From positions 124,001 to 188,000 of the forward strand of contig NZ_LIQH01000038.1 of the NCBI RefSeq assembly GCF_001418085.1: a stretch of DNA of 64,000 nt, written 5' to 3'. Positions 54,206 to 61,919 of this stretch are shown here, one piece after another; within the stretch, counting starts at the first letter, position 1; each line of letters begins with the position of its first letter. A program made the translations under genes and the position numbers. The notes below the pieces were generated by a model. It saw only the letters and a program-made list of their open reading frames with translations. It ran no database searches and was not told the origin of the DNA. Source of the DNA: Lacinutrix algicola (GTDB lineage Bacteria; Bacteroidota; Bacteroidia; Flavobacteriales; Flavobacteriaceae).

Positions 54206-54754
54206 TTAATTCGTTCGGAAGGTTTGCATTATATTTTCTAATTCACAAAGTTCCTTTTTTCCGTATTTGTCTTTACTTACAGATAAATTTAGAGTATAAA
54301 ATAAATTTTCTGTCGGATGTTCAGTCGTAATATACAAAGTTAAAGAAGGAATCGAATCATTTTTAAAGTCTACCAAATTCCATAATGATTCTTTTCCGTT
54401 TATTTTAGCTAAGCCAGATTCGACAACATTGTATTTAGACTCTATATCAGTTTGTTGTTCTTTTTTATTCATCCAGTTTTCAGCTTTAGTCAATTCCGTA
54501 ACTCCAAATGATTTAAAACTATTTCCATCTAGGACAGCTCCAACAATTCCATTTCCTAATTCGTCCGTGTGAATATCAGGCTCCCAATTTTCATTCGGAA
54601 ATGTAACTCGAAACCTGTCAAGATTGTCTGTAACTTCAATTCCCTTTTTTAAATCTATTTTCGCACATTCACAATCAGAGATATAGTCCGATTTCTCTTG
54701 GCAAGAATAGACTAATGCTAATAAAAATAGTAAAAATAATATTCGGATTTTCAT
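54206..54754 (-). CDS. Cassette 6 lipoprotein, unknown function
   Basis: 182 residues from the ATG at 54754. Lipobox YSC (LALVYSCQEK). The mature chain contains DNLDRFRVTFPNENWEPDIH, a beta-rich region with LTLYITTEHPTENLFYTLNLSV, and several cysteines (CECAK, ELCEL). The start is 18 nt from site 7 and the stop is 12 nt from site 6. It resembles proteins bound in the outer membrane, but no family is named. Confidence 0.72.
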   Translation of the reverse strand: MKIRILFLLFLLALVYSCQEKSDYISDCECAKIDLKKGIEVTDNLDRFRVTFPNENWEPDIHTDELGNGIVGAVLDGNSFKSFGVTELTKAENWMNKKEQQTDIESKYNVVESGLAKINGKESLWNLVDFKNDSIPSLTLYITTEHPTENLFYTLNLSVSKDKYGKKELCELENIMQTFRTN

Positions 54755-54772
54755 TTTTTTTAAATGTTGCAC

Positions 54773-54897
54773 AACGTTGTTGTGTATGGTTTGTTGCGTG
54801 GTTAAGCAGTAAATTTAGTAAATAAAACACGAACCAAGAAAGTCCGAGAGGACTTTCGTAAGTAAGCGATTACCAGCAATAAATTATACACGGTGTT
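54773..54897. repeat. Array site 7 (125 bp)
   Basis: From AAC to GTT. Inner hairpin GAAAGTCC-GAGA-GGACTTTC, shared with site 11. Outer stem GTGTATGGTTTGTTGC/GCAATAAATTATACAC. Confidence 0.92.
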
Positions 54898-54943
54898 GGC
54901 AATAGTTATTTATTTTCAATTTGTAATTCCGTTCTTTGTTTTA

Positions 54944-55522
54944 CTAATTAAACAATGTTTTCATTCTTTTCCATATTGAATTATTTTTATTCAAAAGCGT
55001 GATTATTTTTTCTGCTCTTTCAGCAATGTTTTTATAATATTGATAATCATTTTCAACCTCACTATATTTTTTCCCTAAACTCTCTCTTTGGTTATTTATA
55101 AAATTCAAATCGCTATCGTGAATAATTGTCATCAATCGTTTTTTTTCAAATCCGTTGAACTTAAAATTGTTTTCATTTATGATACTTTCCAATTCGATTA
55201 TTAGTTCCTCACGATATTCGTGGTGATTGTCAGATTCGTCAAATTCAAATTCTTTTAATAGACAAGAAATAGCAGAAATTTGATTCAAGTCGGTTGATTT
55301 AGTCAGAATTTTAATTAATTCAGATTGAGTTGGTTTTGGAAACTTAAATAATATTGGATTTCCGCCTCCGTGATATTCCGAATCAAGTTGAATTTTTAAC
55401 CATTCCGATTTGTCTCTTTTGTCAATATATTTAGTTTCCCATCCGTCACTTTCTATTTCGGTCATTTCCGATGTCAATTTTTCAATTGATTTTCTATTTG
55501 TGATAAAATTCTCGATGTTCAT
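54944..55522 (-). CDS. Cassette 7 protein, coiled-coil-like, unknown function
   Basis: 192 residues, soluble, mainly helical (FITNRKSIEKLTSEMTEIESDGW; a C-terminal coiled coil from YSEVENDYQYYKNIAERAEKI). No signal peptide. IS copy B was inserted 5 nt upstream of the start codon and separates it from the AAC core of site 8. Without the IS the start would be 13 nt from the core. No family recognised. Confidence 0.7.
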   Translation of the reverse strand: MNIENFITNRKSIEKLTSEMTEIESDGWETKYIDKRDKSEWLKIQLDSEYHGGGNPILFKFPKPTQSELIKILTKSTDLNQISAISCLLKEFEFDESDNHHEYREELIIELESIINENNFKFNGFEKKRLMTIIHDSDLNFINNQRESLGKKYSEVENDYQYYKNIAERAEKIITLLNKNNSIWKRMKTLFN

Positions 55523-55565
55523 TTTAATGTCTTGTCCTGAAATATGGCTACAGGTTAAAATTGAA

Positions 55566-56381
55566 TTAAGCTGATAATTTATATACCATATTAGGTGTTT
55601 TATAATCTAAAGATAAATGTAATCTTACTTCATTGTATAAATTAATCGCATTTTTTGCAGCTCTCTTAGCGTGACTCACGTTATCAAAGGTCTGGTCTAA
55701 ATAAAATTCATCTTTTAAAATTCCATTTACACGTTCTGCCATTGCATTTTCGTAACAATGATTTTCTTCGGTCATACTAATATCTATCTTTTTTCTTTTG
55801 AGTATTTGTGTGTATACATTGCTACAATACTGTATTCCTCTGTCCGAATGATGAATAAGTTGTTTAATGCTTTTAGCTTGATAAATGGCCTTATTTAGCG
55901 CTCTCACACATCCTTTAAGTTCCAAGCTATCACTAATATCATAACCAACTATTTTCCTGGAATGCATATCTGTTATTAAAGCCAGGTAGCAAAAACCCTT
56001 TATGGTTCTAATGTATGTGATATCAGATACCCAAACTTGGTTAGCTCTAGTAACTTCTAAGTCTTTTATGATGTTATTATATTTATAAAAACGATGATAA
56101 GAGTTCGTAGTTCTAGCACTGGTTTTCCTTCTAAGTGTCAGCATTTGATTTTTTCTAAGCACATTAAATAAAGTATCTCTACCAACTTTAATATTGGCTT
56201 TATTAAAATCTGCATTTAATGATTTTACAAGTTTTCTCACGCCTTCTCTAGGAAGGGATTTGCGTCTTTTTCTAACGATATTAATAATCTGTAGTTCTAG
56301 GTTTAAACGCTTATCAGCTCTGTTTTTATGCTTGTAATAAGCATTACGTTTAAGTCCAAAACAATGGGTTATAGTTGTCAA
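55566..56381 (-). CDS. IS3-family transposase OrfB (copy B)
   Basis: The protein is identical to OrfB of copy A (DDE motifs DITYI, HSDRGIQY, ENAMAERV). Same +1 frame relation to its OrfA. It reads toward the cassette 7 gene, so transcription from the IS could extend into that gene. Confidence 0.9.
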   Translation of the reverse strand: MTTITHCFGLKRNAYYKHKNRADKRLNLELQIINIVRKRRKSLPREGVRKLVKSLNADFNKANIKVGRDTLFNVLRKNQMLTLRRKTSARTTNSYHRFYKYNNIIKDLEVTRANQVWVSDITYIRTIKGFCYLALITDMHSRKIVGYDISDSLELKGCVRALNKAIYQAKSIKQLIHHSDRGIQYCSNVYTQILKRKKIDISMTEENHCYENAMAERVNGILKDEFYLDQTFDNVSHAKRAAKNAINLYNEVRLHLSLDYKTPNMVYKLSA

Positions 56382-56430
56382 AGTAGCAAATCCCTTAGAT
56401 ATCTTTTTGGCTTTACTTAAGGCTTTATAC

Positions 56431-56787
56431 TTAGCTTTTTTTTAGTTCATTAACTGATTTATAGCCAAGATCTTCAGCAGCTACTTCCAGATAACAATCC
56501 TGGACCATAGCATCGAGATCCTTTTTAAGTAGTAGTTTTTTAAGTTGTTCAACCTCTTTTTGAAGTGCTTTAATTCTAGATATTTCGTCTTTTGTTTCCA
56601 CTTTTACTCTGGTGTTCATTAAGTCTTTACGATTATACTTTTTAATCCACACATTTACTGTTGTAGGTGCAATAGAGTAGAGTTTACAAAGTTCACTCTT
56701 TGTGTGTTTTCCGATTGTAAGTTCGGCTAAGATTTTTAATTTAAAAGGTTCACTGTAACGTCTAATTACTTTGTCATTTCTATACAT
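56431..56787 (-). CDS. IS3-family transposase OrfA (copy B)
   Basis: 118 residues, identical to OrfA of copy A, with the helix-turn-helix and leucine-zipper-like helix. Confidence 0.9.
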   Translation of the reverse strand: MYRNDKVIRRYSEPFKLKILAELTIGKHTKSELCKLYSIAPTTVNVWIKKYNRKDLMNTRVKVETKDEISRIKALQKEVEQLKKLLLKKDLDAMVQDCYLEVAAEDLGYKSVNELKKS

Positions 56788-56837
56788 AATGTTTAAAATT
56801 ATGTAGCCTTATTTCAGGACGGGTCATAATTATTGCC

Positions 56838-56962
56838 AACGTGATTGTGTATGGTTAGTTGCGTGATTTAGGCACTAAGTTAGCAAATAAATCACAGATA
56901 GAATATTCCGCAGGAATGTTCGTAAGTAGGCTTAAAACAAGCAATTAATTATACACGGTGTT
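56838..56962. repeat. Array site 8 (125 bp)
   Basis: From AAC to GTT. Inner hairpin GAATATTCC-GCA-GGAATGTTC as in site 3. Outer stem as in site 2. Confidence 0.92.
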
Positions 56963-56973
56963 ATGTGCAGGCT

Positions 56974-57801
56974 TTATTCCGAAATGTTGTTCAATATGAA
57001 CTTTGCCATTTCGATATTTCCAAAAGTTGAATTTGTGTCAAATATTACATTTGTCAGAATTTCAGACGCTTTTTTATAATCTCCATTTTCATTTATTACG
57101 AGAGCTTTATTTATTAGTAACATACCTTTTGTTTCAATATCAGGATTTTTTTCAAGTCCTTTTTCTATCGCATTTAGCCTTTCTTGACCTTCTAATAAAC
57201 TTGAGTAATCTTTCCAAGCTGGCGCAAAAGAAGGGAATTTCTCAACTAATAATTTAATCATTTCCTGTTTTTCGGTTTGATTGTCAATCCACTCAAGAGA
57301 AAGATAGGATTTATAAAGACCTTTCTGTAAACTACCTGCATTTTCTTTTTCCAAAGTATGTAACGCTGTTTTTGAAGTGTAAAATCCTTTTGGTGCAACT
57401 TCATCTGTTAATTTGTAATATTTCAAAGCGTTGTCATAATCATCTTGAAGTAGATATGTATATGCTAAATCATAAAGTGGATAAGCCCAATTTGGTGCTT
57501 CTTTATTCGCTTGCTCTAAATTTTCAATTGCTTTTTGATAATTACCAGTCTGTCCAAATTGTCTTGCCTGACTATGTAAAGATTTTGCTAAATCAGAAAC
57601 TCCTTCGATACCGTAAATTTCGTAATTGAAAGTTCCAGTAGAATTTTCTAAATCTTCTTTTGATATTTTGTTTCCTTGCTCATCTGTAAATTCTATTCTC
57701 ACATTATTATCTGATTCGGACTTATTTTCGTTTTCGACTCTATTCTTACAAGATGATAGAAGCCCTAATGTTATTAAAATTCCAATTATTTTATTTTTCA
57801 T
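56974..57801 (-). CDS. Cassette 8 TPR-repeat lipoprotein
   Basis: 275 residues with lipobox SSC (LLSSCKNRV). Residues 60-215 contain at least three tetratricopeptide repeats (for example GNYQKAIENLEQANKEAPNWAY and DDYDNALKYYKLTDEVAPKG). TPRs bind partner proteins. The partner is unknown. The start codon is 25 nt from site 9 and the stop is 11 nt from site 8. Confidence 0.82.
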   Translation of the reverse strand: MKNKIIGILITLGLLSSCKNRVENENKSESDNNVRIEFTDEQGNKISKEDLENSTGTFNYEIYGIEGVSDLAKSLHSQARQFGQTGNYQKAIENLEQANKEAPNWAYPLYDLAYTYLLQDDYDNALKYYKLTDEVAPKGFYTSKTALHTLEKENAGSLQKGLYKSYLSLEWIDNQTEKQEMIKLLVEKFPSFAPAWKDYSSLLEGQERLNAIEKGLEKNPDIETKGMLLINKALVINENGDYKKASEILTNVIFDTNSTFGNIEMAKFILNNISE

Positions 57802-57826
57802 TCGATGGTTTTTTCAGCTTGCACAT

Positions 57827-57952
57827 AACGTGTTTGTGTATGGTTAGTTGCGTGGTTTAGCGACTAAGTTAGTAAACATTTACGAACCCGTGAATATTCC
57901 GCAGGAATATTCGCAAGTAAGCTCAATAAAGCAATTAATTATACACGGTGTT
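57827..57952. repeat. Array site 9 (126 bp)
   Basis: From AAC to GTT. Inner hairpin GAATATTCC-GCA-GGAATATTC is perfectly paired here. Outer stem as in site 2. Confidence 0.92.
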
Positions 57953-57973
57953 GTGTGTAGTTTTTATTACGTT

Positions 57974-58372
57974 TCATATTTCCGATTTATATAATTCCAA
58001 AAACTTTGAAGTCAGAAGTTTAATTTCTTTTTGTCCTTTGAATCTCGTTCCTAAATAGACAGCAATAGTAAATACCAAAATAATAGTAAAAACAACCCAG
58101 TATTTATTCATAAGTATGAAAGATGTCATTGAGAGAATAATTCCGATAATTGCTAATATTTTTCCACTTGTAAGCATTACAATTTTGAGAGTTGATTTGA
58201 GTTCAAATTTTCCGTTGTCATTTAAAGTACCTATAAGTTTATAGTTGTTTGGGAAATTATTTCGAGTTAATTCAAATTTTCCTGATTCAATGAATCCGTT
58301 GTAATGTCCGTTCTGAATTAATTTATTCAGGACGTTTAATGATTTCTTGGTATTTGAAATAGTTTCTGTCAT
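57974..58372 (-). CDS. Cassette 9 membrane protein, unknown function
   Basis: 132 residues. A soluble N-terminal part (KSLNVLNKLIQNGHYNGFIESGKFELTRNNFPNNYKLIGTLND) is followed by two membrane spans (IVMLTSGKILAIIGIILSM and WVVFTIILVFTIAVYL) and a charged tail. The start is 16 nt from site 10 and the stop 21 nt from site 9. No family recognised. Confidence 0.72.
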   Translation of the reverse strand: MTETISNTKKSLNVLNKLIQNGHYNGFIESGKFELTRNNFPNNYKLIGTLNDNGKFELKSTLKIVMLTSGKILAIIGIILSMTSFILMNKYWVVFTIILVFTIAVYLGTRFKGQKEIKLLTSKFLELYKSEI

Positions 58373-58388
58373 TTCTCAAATTACACAC

Positions 58389-58515
58389 AACGTGTTTGTG
58401 TATGGTTAGTTGCGTGGTTAAGCAACTAATTTAGTAAACAAATACGAACCCGAGAAAATTCCGAAGGAATTTTCCAAATAAGCACTTGCCAAAGCAATTA
58501 ATTATACACGGTGTT
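58389..58515. repeat. Array site 10 (127 bp)
   Basis: From AAC to GTT. Inner hairpin GAAAATTCC-GAA-GGAATTTTC, almost the same as site 2. The cassette 10 stop codon overlaps its GTT end. Confidence 0.92.
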
Positions 58516-59236
58516 AGCTGTAGTTTTTATTTTTCATTAAATTTTTCACAATAATTGTTATGTCAACTATTAAATATCCTCCAACAATTATGATACCTAT
58601 AATTCCTAATGGTCTTTGTCTTAAGTGATTTGGGTCAGGATTTAAAATCATTTGAATAAATAAATAAAGGATAAATAAACAGAATGGATAGAGGATAAGC
58701 CTTGTCAAAATCTTTGTAAACGTCCATTCTTTAACCTTTTCTTTCTTTAATTCCGTTTTCGGTTTGTTTATAAGTTCAGGATTATTTTCACGTTCTATAT
58801 TTTCTATGGCCTCTTTCAGTTCGTCAGTCAAAATGTTTGTTTCGTACTTTTTTGCTTTTGACATTACTAAATGCAATAAAGTTCCAATTACAGAAATTCC
58901 GATTATCCCAATAATGGCAGTCTTAAATTCAGTCGTAAATAACAAAACCAAAGCAAGTACACTAAAAAATCCGATTGATATTTTATTCAGAAGTTTGTGA
59001 TACGGATTTTTCTCTTTTTTAATTCCGTTCAGTTTTCCATTTTGGTCAAACGAAATGTGAAATATTGGATATGCTCCTCTTAAAAAATGTGCAGACCTCC
59101 AAATCAGAAGTTCATTCGGTTTTATTTCTCCGCTGTATTTTGTTGTGTTGTAAAAAAACGCATCGTTCCAATGATTTTTCAGAGTACTTTTTTTGTTCTG
59201 AATAATTAATTTTTCGATGTCTTTTTTTTCTACCAT
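58514..59236 (-). CDS. Cassette 10 membrane protein, unknown function
   Basis: 240 residues with four predicted spans (about 85-105, 110-130, 175-195, 215-235). The N-terminal soluble part (ELLIWRSAHFLRGAYPIFHISFDQNGKL) has a beta character. The TAA stop is built from the site core: its last bases are the TT of GTT plus the first cassette base. The start is 23 nt from site 11. No family recognised. Confidence 0.72.
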   Translation of the reverse strand: MVEKKDIEKLIIQNKKSTLKNHWNDAFFYNTTKYSGEIKPNELLIWRSAHFLRGAYPIFHISFDQNGKLNGIKKEKNPYHKLLNKISIGFFSVLALVLLFTTEFKTAIIGIIGISVIGTLLHLVMSKAKKYETNILTDELKEAIENIERENNPELINKPKTELKKEKVKEWTFTKILTRLILYPFCLFILYLFIQMILNPDPNHLRQRPLGIIGIIIVGGYLIVDITIIVKNLMKNKNYS

Positions 59237-59259
59237 AAAGATTTGTTCAAATTACAGCT

Positions 59260-59385
59260 AACGTTGTTGTATATGGTTTGTTGCGTGTTTCAAGCAACTA
59301 ATTTAGTTAATAATTACCGACCAAGAAAGTCCGCGAGGACTTTCGTAAGTAGGCGAGAAGCCAGCAATAAATTATATACGGTGTT
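59260..59385. repeat. Array site 11 (126 bp)
   Basis: From AAC to GTT. Inner hairpin GAAAGTCC-GCGA-GGACTTTC, the site 7 type. Outer stem GTATATGGTTTGTTGC/GCAATAAATTATATAC with paired changes. Confidence 0.92.
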
Positions 59386-59454
59386 ACCTGTCTGGCTTTT
59401 CTTCCCACAAACTTGCTAGCGTTGGCAAAGACATACTCTTTTGCAATTTTTGGT

Positions 59455-60513
59455 TTATGTGGTGGCTGAAGCGAATTGCAAATGTGTATGGCTTTTAGCG
59501 TTGGCTTTTTTAGCATTAGTATTAAGTTTCAATAACTCATTTAATGAATTAGAAATGTGCCACATTAAAACTGGTGGTACAGCGTTTCCAATTGCTCTAT
59601 ATTTTCGATTATCCGAAACAGAATCTAAAACAAAATTTTCAGGAAATGATTGTATATTTGAAGCTTCTCTAGGAGTAAACCTTCTGTATCTTCCATCTAT
59701 TTTCAATACTGGGTCGGTACTATTTAAACTAACTTTTGCAAGGTGTGAACTAATTGTGTTACAGGGCTTTTCCGGATCTTGGTCACGTCCTTTATTCATT
59801 TTCTCTCTAACTCTCATCATTCCTTGTACAGCTCTTTCACTAAAGAACCATTTATCATCTTTGTTAGCTTTTAAATCAATAACTTCTTTTAACTTAACTT
59901 TAGAACCATTTAAAGTTGTAGGTAAAGGGAATTTAAAATAAGAAAAATCTTCGTAGTTTTTAAATCCAATTATAAATACACGTTCTCGCTTTTGCGGTAT
60001 TCCATATTCGGATGAATTGAATAATTGATGCTTAACATAATAGCCTGCTTTTTCAAATTCTTTTAGAATCATTGGGAAAGCTTTTTTCTTATTTGCAGAA
60101 AGTAAACCTTTAACATTCTCTGCAATAAAAAACCTTGGCTGTTTTTCTTTTAATACTTTTACCATTTCAAAAAACAATTTCCCTCTATCATCTTTAAAGC
60201 CAAGTCTAGGAGGGTTTTGGGCACTAATAGAAAAAGACTGGCAAGGGAAACCGCCTAAAAGAATGTCGTGCTCTGGCAGCTTTTCAATTTCCATATCTCG
60301 GACATCTTTAGTTTCGCATTGATGCTTAAAGTTGTCATTGTATATTTTTGTAGCGTATGGGTCGTTATCTAAAGCATAAACAACTTCAAAAGGCAAAGAT
60401 TTATAGGTTTTATTGAGAAATTTAAAATTTCCTTGAATACCTAAATCCATACCACCACAACCACTAAATAAAGATATAGCTTTTAGTTTTGTATTTCTAG
60501 TAATGTTTGCCAT
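59455..60513 (-). CDS. DNA (cytosine-5) methyltransferase, M1 of the RM cassette
   Basis: 352 residues. All core m5C motifs are in order: I LFSGCGGMDLG, IV GGFPCQSFS (catalytic Cys), VI ENVKG, VIII QKRERVFIIGF, and IX-X REASNIQSFPENF...AIGNAVPPVL. It transfers methyl from SAM to cytosine and protects host DNA. Its start overlaps the end of the nuclease gene by 31 bp. The tail (AKKANAKSHTHLQFASATT) is encoded by a stretch that repeats GCCAACGCTA, as does the flank at the other end of the cassette. Confidence 0.95.
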   Translation of the reverse strand: MANITRNTKLKAISLFSGCGGMDLGIQGNFKFLNKTYKSLPFEVVYALDNDPYATKIYNDNFKHQCETKDVRDMEIEKLPEHDILLGGFPCQSFSISAQNPPRLGFKDDRGKLFFEMVKVLKEKQPRFFIAENVKGLLSANKKKAFPMILKEFEKAGYYVKHQLFNSSEYGIPQKRERVFIIGFKNYEDFSYFKFPLPTTLNGSKVKLKEVIDLKANKDDKWFFSERAVQGMMRVREKMNKGRDQDPEKPCNTISSHLAKVSLNSTDPVLKIDGRYRRFTPREASNIQSFPENFVLDSVSDNRKYRAIGNAVPPVLMWHISNSLNELLKLNTNAKKANAKSHTHLQFASATT

Positions 60514-61919
60514 TGTCCTGCTTTTTGTGAAAATTCTACGACTAAATTTTTGTCTACTTTAATATTCCCTTGGTTATACTGTTCAACTGGGTTTTGAATT
60601 ATAAAAACATTCTTTCCTCCATCATTTGCAACTAAATAGTAAATAAAATAATTATCGCCTATCGTGTCTGCTGTATCCCATTCGTTGGGTGTTAATTTAA
60701 ATCTATTATTTTTTAAAGCCTTACGTGATTTTGTTGTTTTAACTTCAATATATCTTTTTCTTTTTTCGATTTCAACACTTTGAATATCATAACCAACTCC
60801 TAATGGAGTAGGGATTTTATTTATTAAGTGTTGTCGTTTTGTTTCTTTTGTTCTTAAATATTCGTGGGCGAGTATTAAACTTTCTCCATAATCTCCAATA
60901 ATTTTTGTAGGAACTTTTCTGTCCCCTTTAATACGAGAATAATATTCTTGAATTATGCTGGAAATACTTTCTGATTCAGAAGCACTTAATGTAGGTGCAA
61001 AAGCTTCAATTTTATCAAAGCTATTTACATAAGAAAACCAATCTTGTTCTAATTTAGCTACTTCTGGATTTGTAATTTCTTTTTTATTATAGAACTTATC
61101 ATATCCTGAATACCAATTTGAATTACTTAAATGATAATCAATTGTGTCTTTATTTTCATCATTTAGATAATAATAATATCCTGTTCCTTTGTCGTTTAGT
61201 AGATTTGCTAAAACCATATAATCTAAAATATCTCCAGCATATCTATATACGTCTTGTCGCCCTTGGTATTTTTTAGTTTTTGGGTTCTTTAGTTGTTCGT
61301 ATTTATGATTATAAGCTACTTTTTCTGTTCTATTTTTAATAATTGTTTTAGCAACTTCTTTTGGATGTTTACCATCTCTTGTAACTCGTAAATCAAAATA
61401 TGCACATTGCGTTAATTCTTCTGCTGTAAAACTAAATGGTTTACCTATTAGTTTTTCACCTTCTATTAAAAGTTGTAAAATGAAATTACAAGGTTTAAAT
61501 TTTACTTTAGCCTCAATTTGTTTAATTACATTTTGAGATTTTATATGACCACCTGGGTATTGAAATGAATATAAAAAATAGTTAAAAAATTCATCTAAAT
61601 ATTGATTATTTGATAATCGTATAGCACTTAAACTTGGTTTTGTTAATTTGTCTTTTTCCTGAATAAAAGCGAATAGTGCAGAAATTTCTGTTCTCCAATT
61701 ATCAATCGTTTTTTGAGCAGAAGAAGCATTTTTCTTAAATCCAAATAAAACTTGGTTTAACTCTTTCCTGAACTCTTTTTTTGGCAAAGTTTCCATTTCA
61801 GAAATAGAAGTCGAAACATAAAGTAATACTTCCTCAACATCATTTTTAAAGCGTGGTCTTACGTGATGAAGTCTAAAAAAATATTCATCAGGAATTTGAT
61901 ATGTTTTTACATTACTCAT
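60483..61919 (-). CDS. Probable restriction endonuclease of the RM cassette
   Basis: 478 residues. The C-terminal 130 residues have a PD-(D/E)xK-type nuclease fold of the DUF3883 kind: GESLILAHEYL, then GVGYDIQSVE (catalytic Asp) and RYIEVKTTKSR (ExK). The N-terminal 300 residues are unlike known families and probably hold the recognition region. Its start overlaps M2 by 4 bp (ATGA type) and its end overlaps M1, so translation is coupled. The nuclease role comes from the motif and from the context between two methyltransferases. Confidence 0.82.
   Translation of the reverse strand: MSNVKTYQIPDEYFFRLHHVRPRFKNDVEEVLLYVSTSISEMETLPKKEFRKELNQVLFGFKKNASSAQKTIDNWRTEISALFAFIQEKDKLTKPSLSAIRLSNNQYLDEFFNYFLYSFQYPGGHIKSQNVIKQIEAKVKFKPCNFILQLLIEGEKLIGKPFSFTAEELTQCAYFDLRVTRDGKHPKEVAKTIIKNRTEKVAYNHKYEQLKNPKTKKYQGRQDVYRYAGDILDYMVLANLLNDKGTGYYYYLNDENKDTIDYHLSNSNWYSGYDKFYNKKEITNPEVAKLEQDWFSYVNSFDKIEAFAPTLSASESESISSIIQEYYSRIKGDRKVPTKIIGDYGESLILAHEYLRTKETKRQHLINKIPTPLGVGYDIQSVEIEKRKRYIEVKTTKSRKALKNNRFKLTPNEWDTADTIGDNYFIYYLVANDGGKNVFIIQNPVEQYNQGNIKVDKNLVVEFSQKAGQWQTLLEIQN

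Larger units (their letters stand above)
55528..56826 (-). mobile_element. IS3-family insertion sequence, copy B
   Basis: 1299 bp, apparently identical to copy A, with the same 24-bp imperfect terminal repeats. A 3-bp target duplication, TAA, is seen on both sides (55525-55527 and 56827-56829). Removing it restores a cassette whose ends match, so this is a simple insertion. The OrfA end is 11 nt from the AAC core of site 8. Confidence 0.95.

Noticed and set aside
59307-59516. A 69-codon frame on the minus strand
   Set aside because: It runs through site 11 and the end of M1 in another frame and has no protein-like character.
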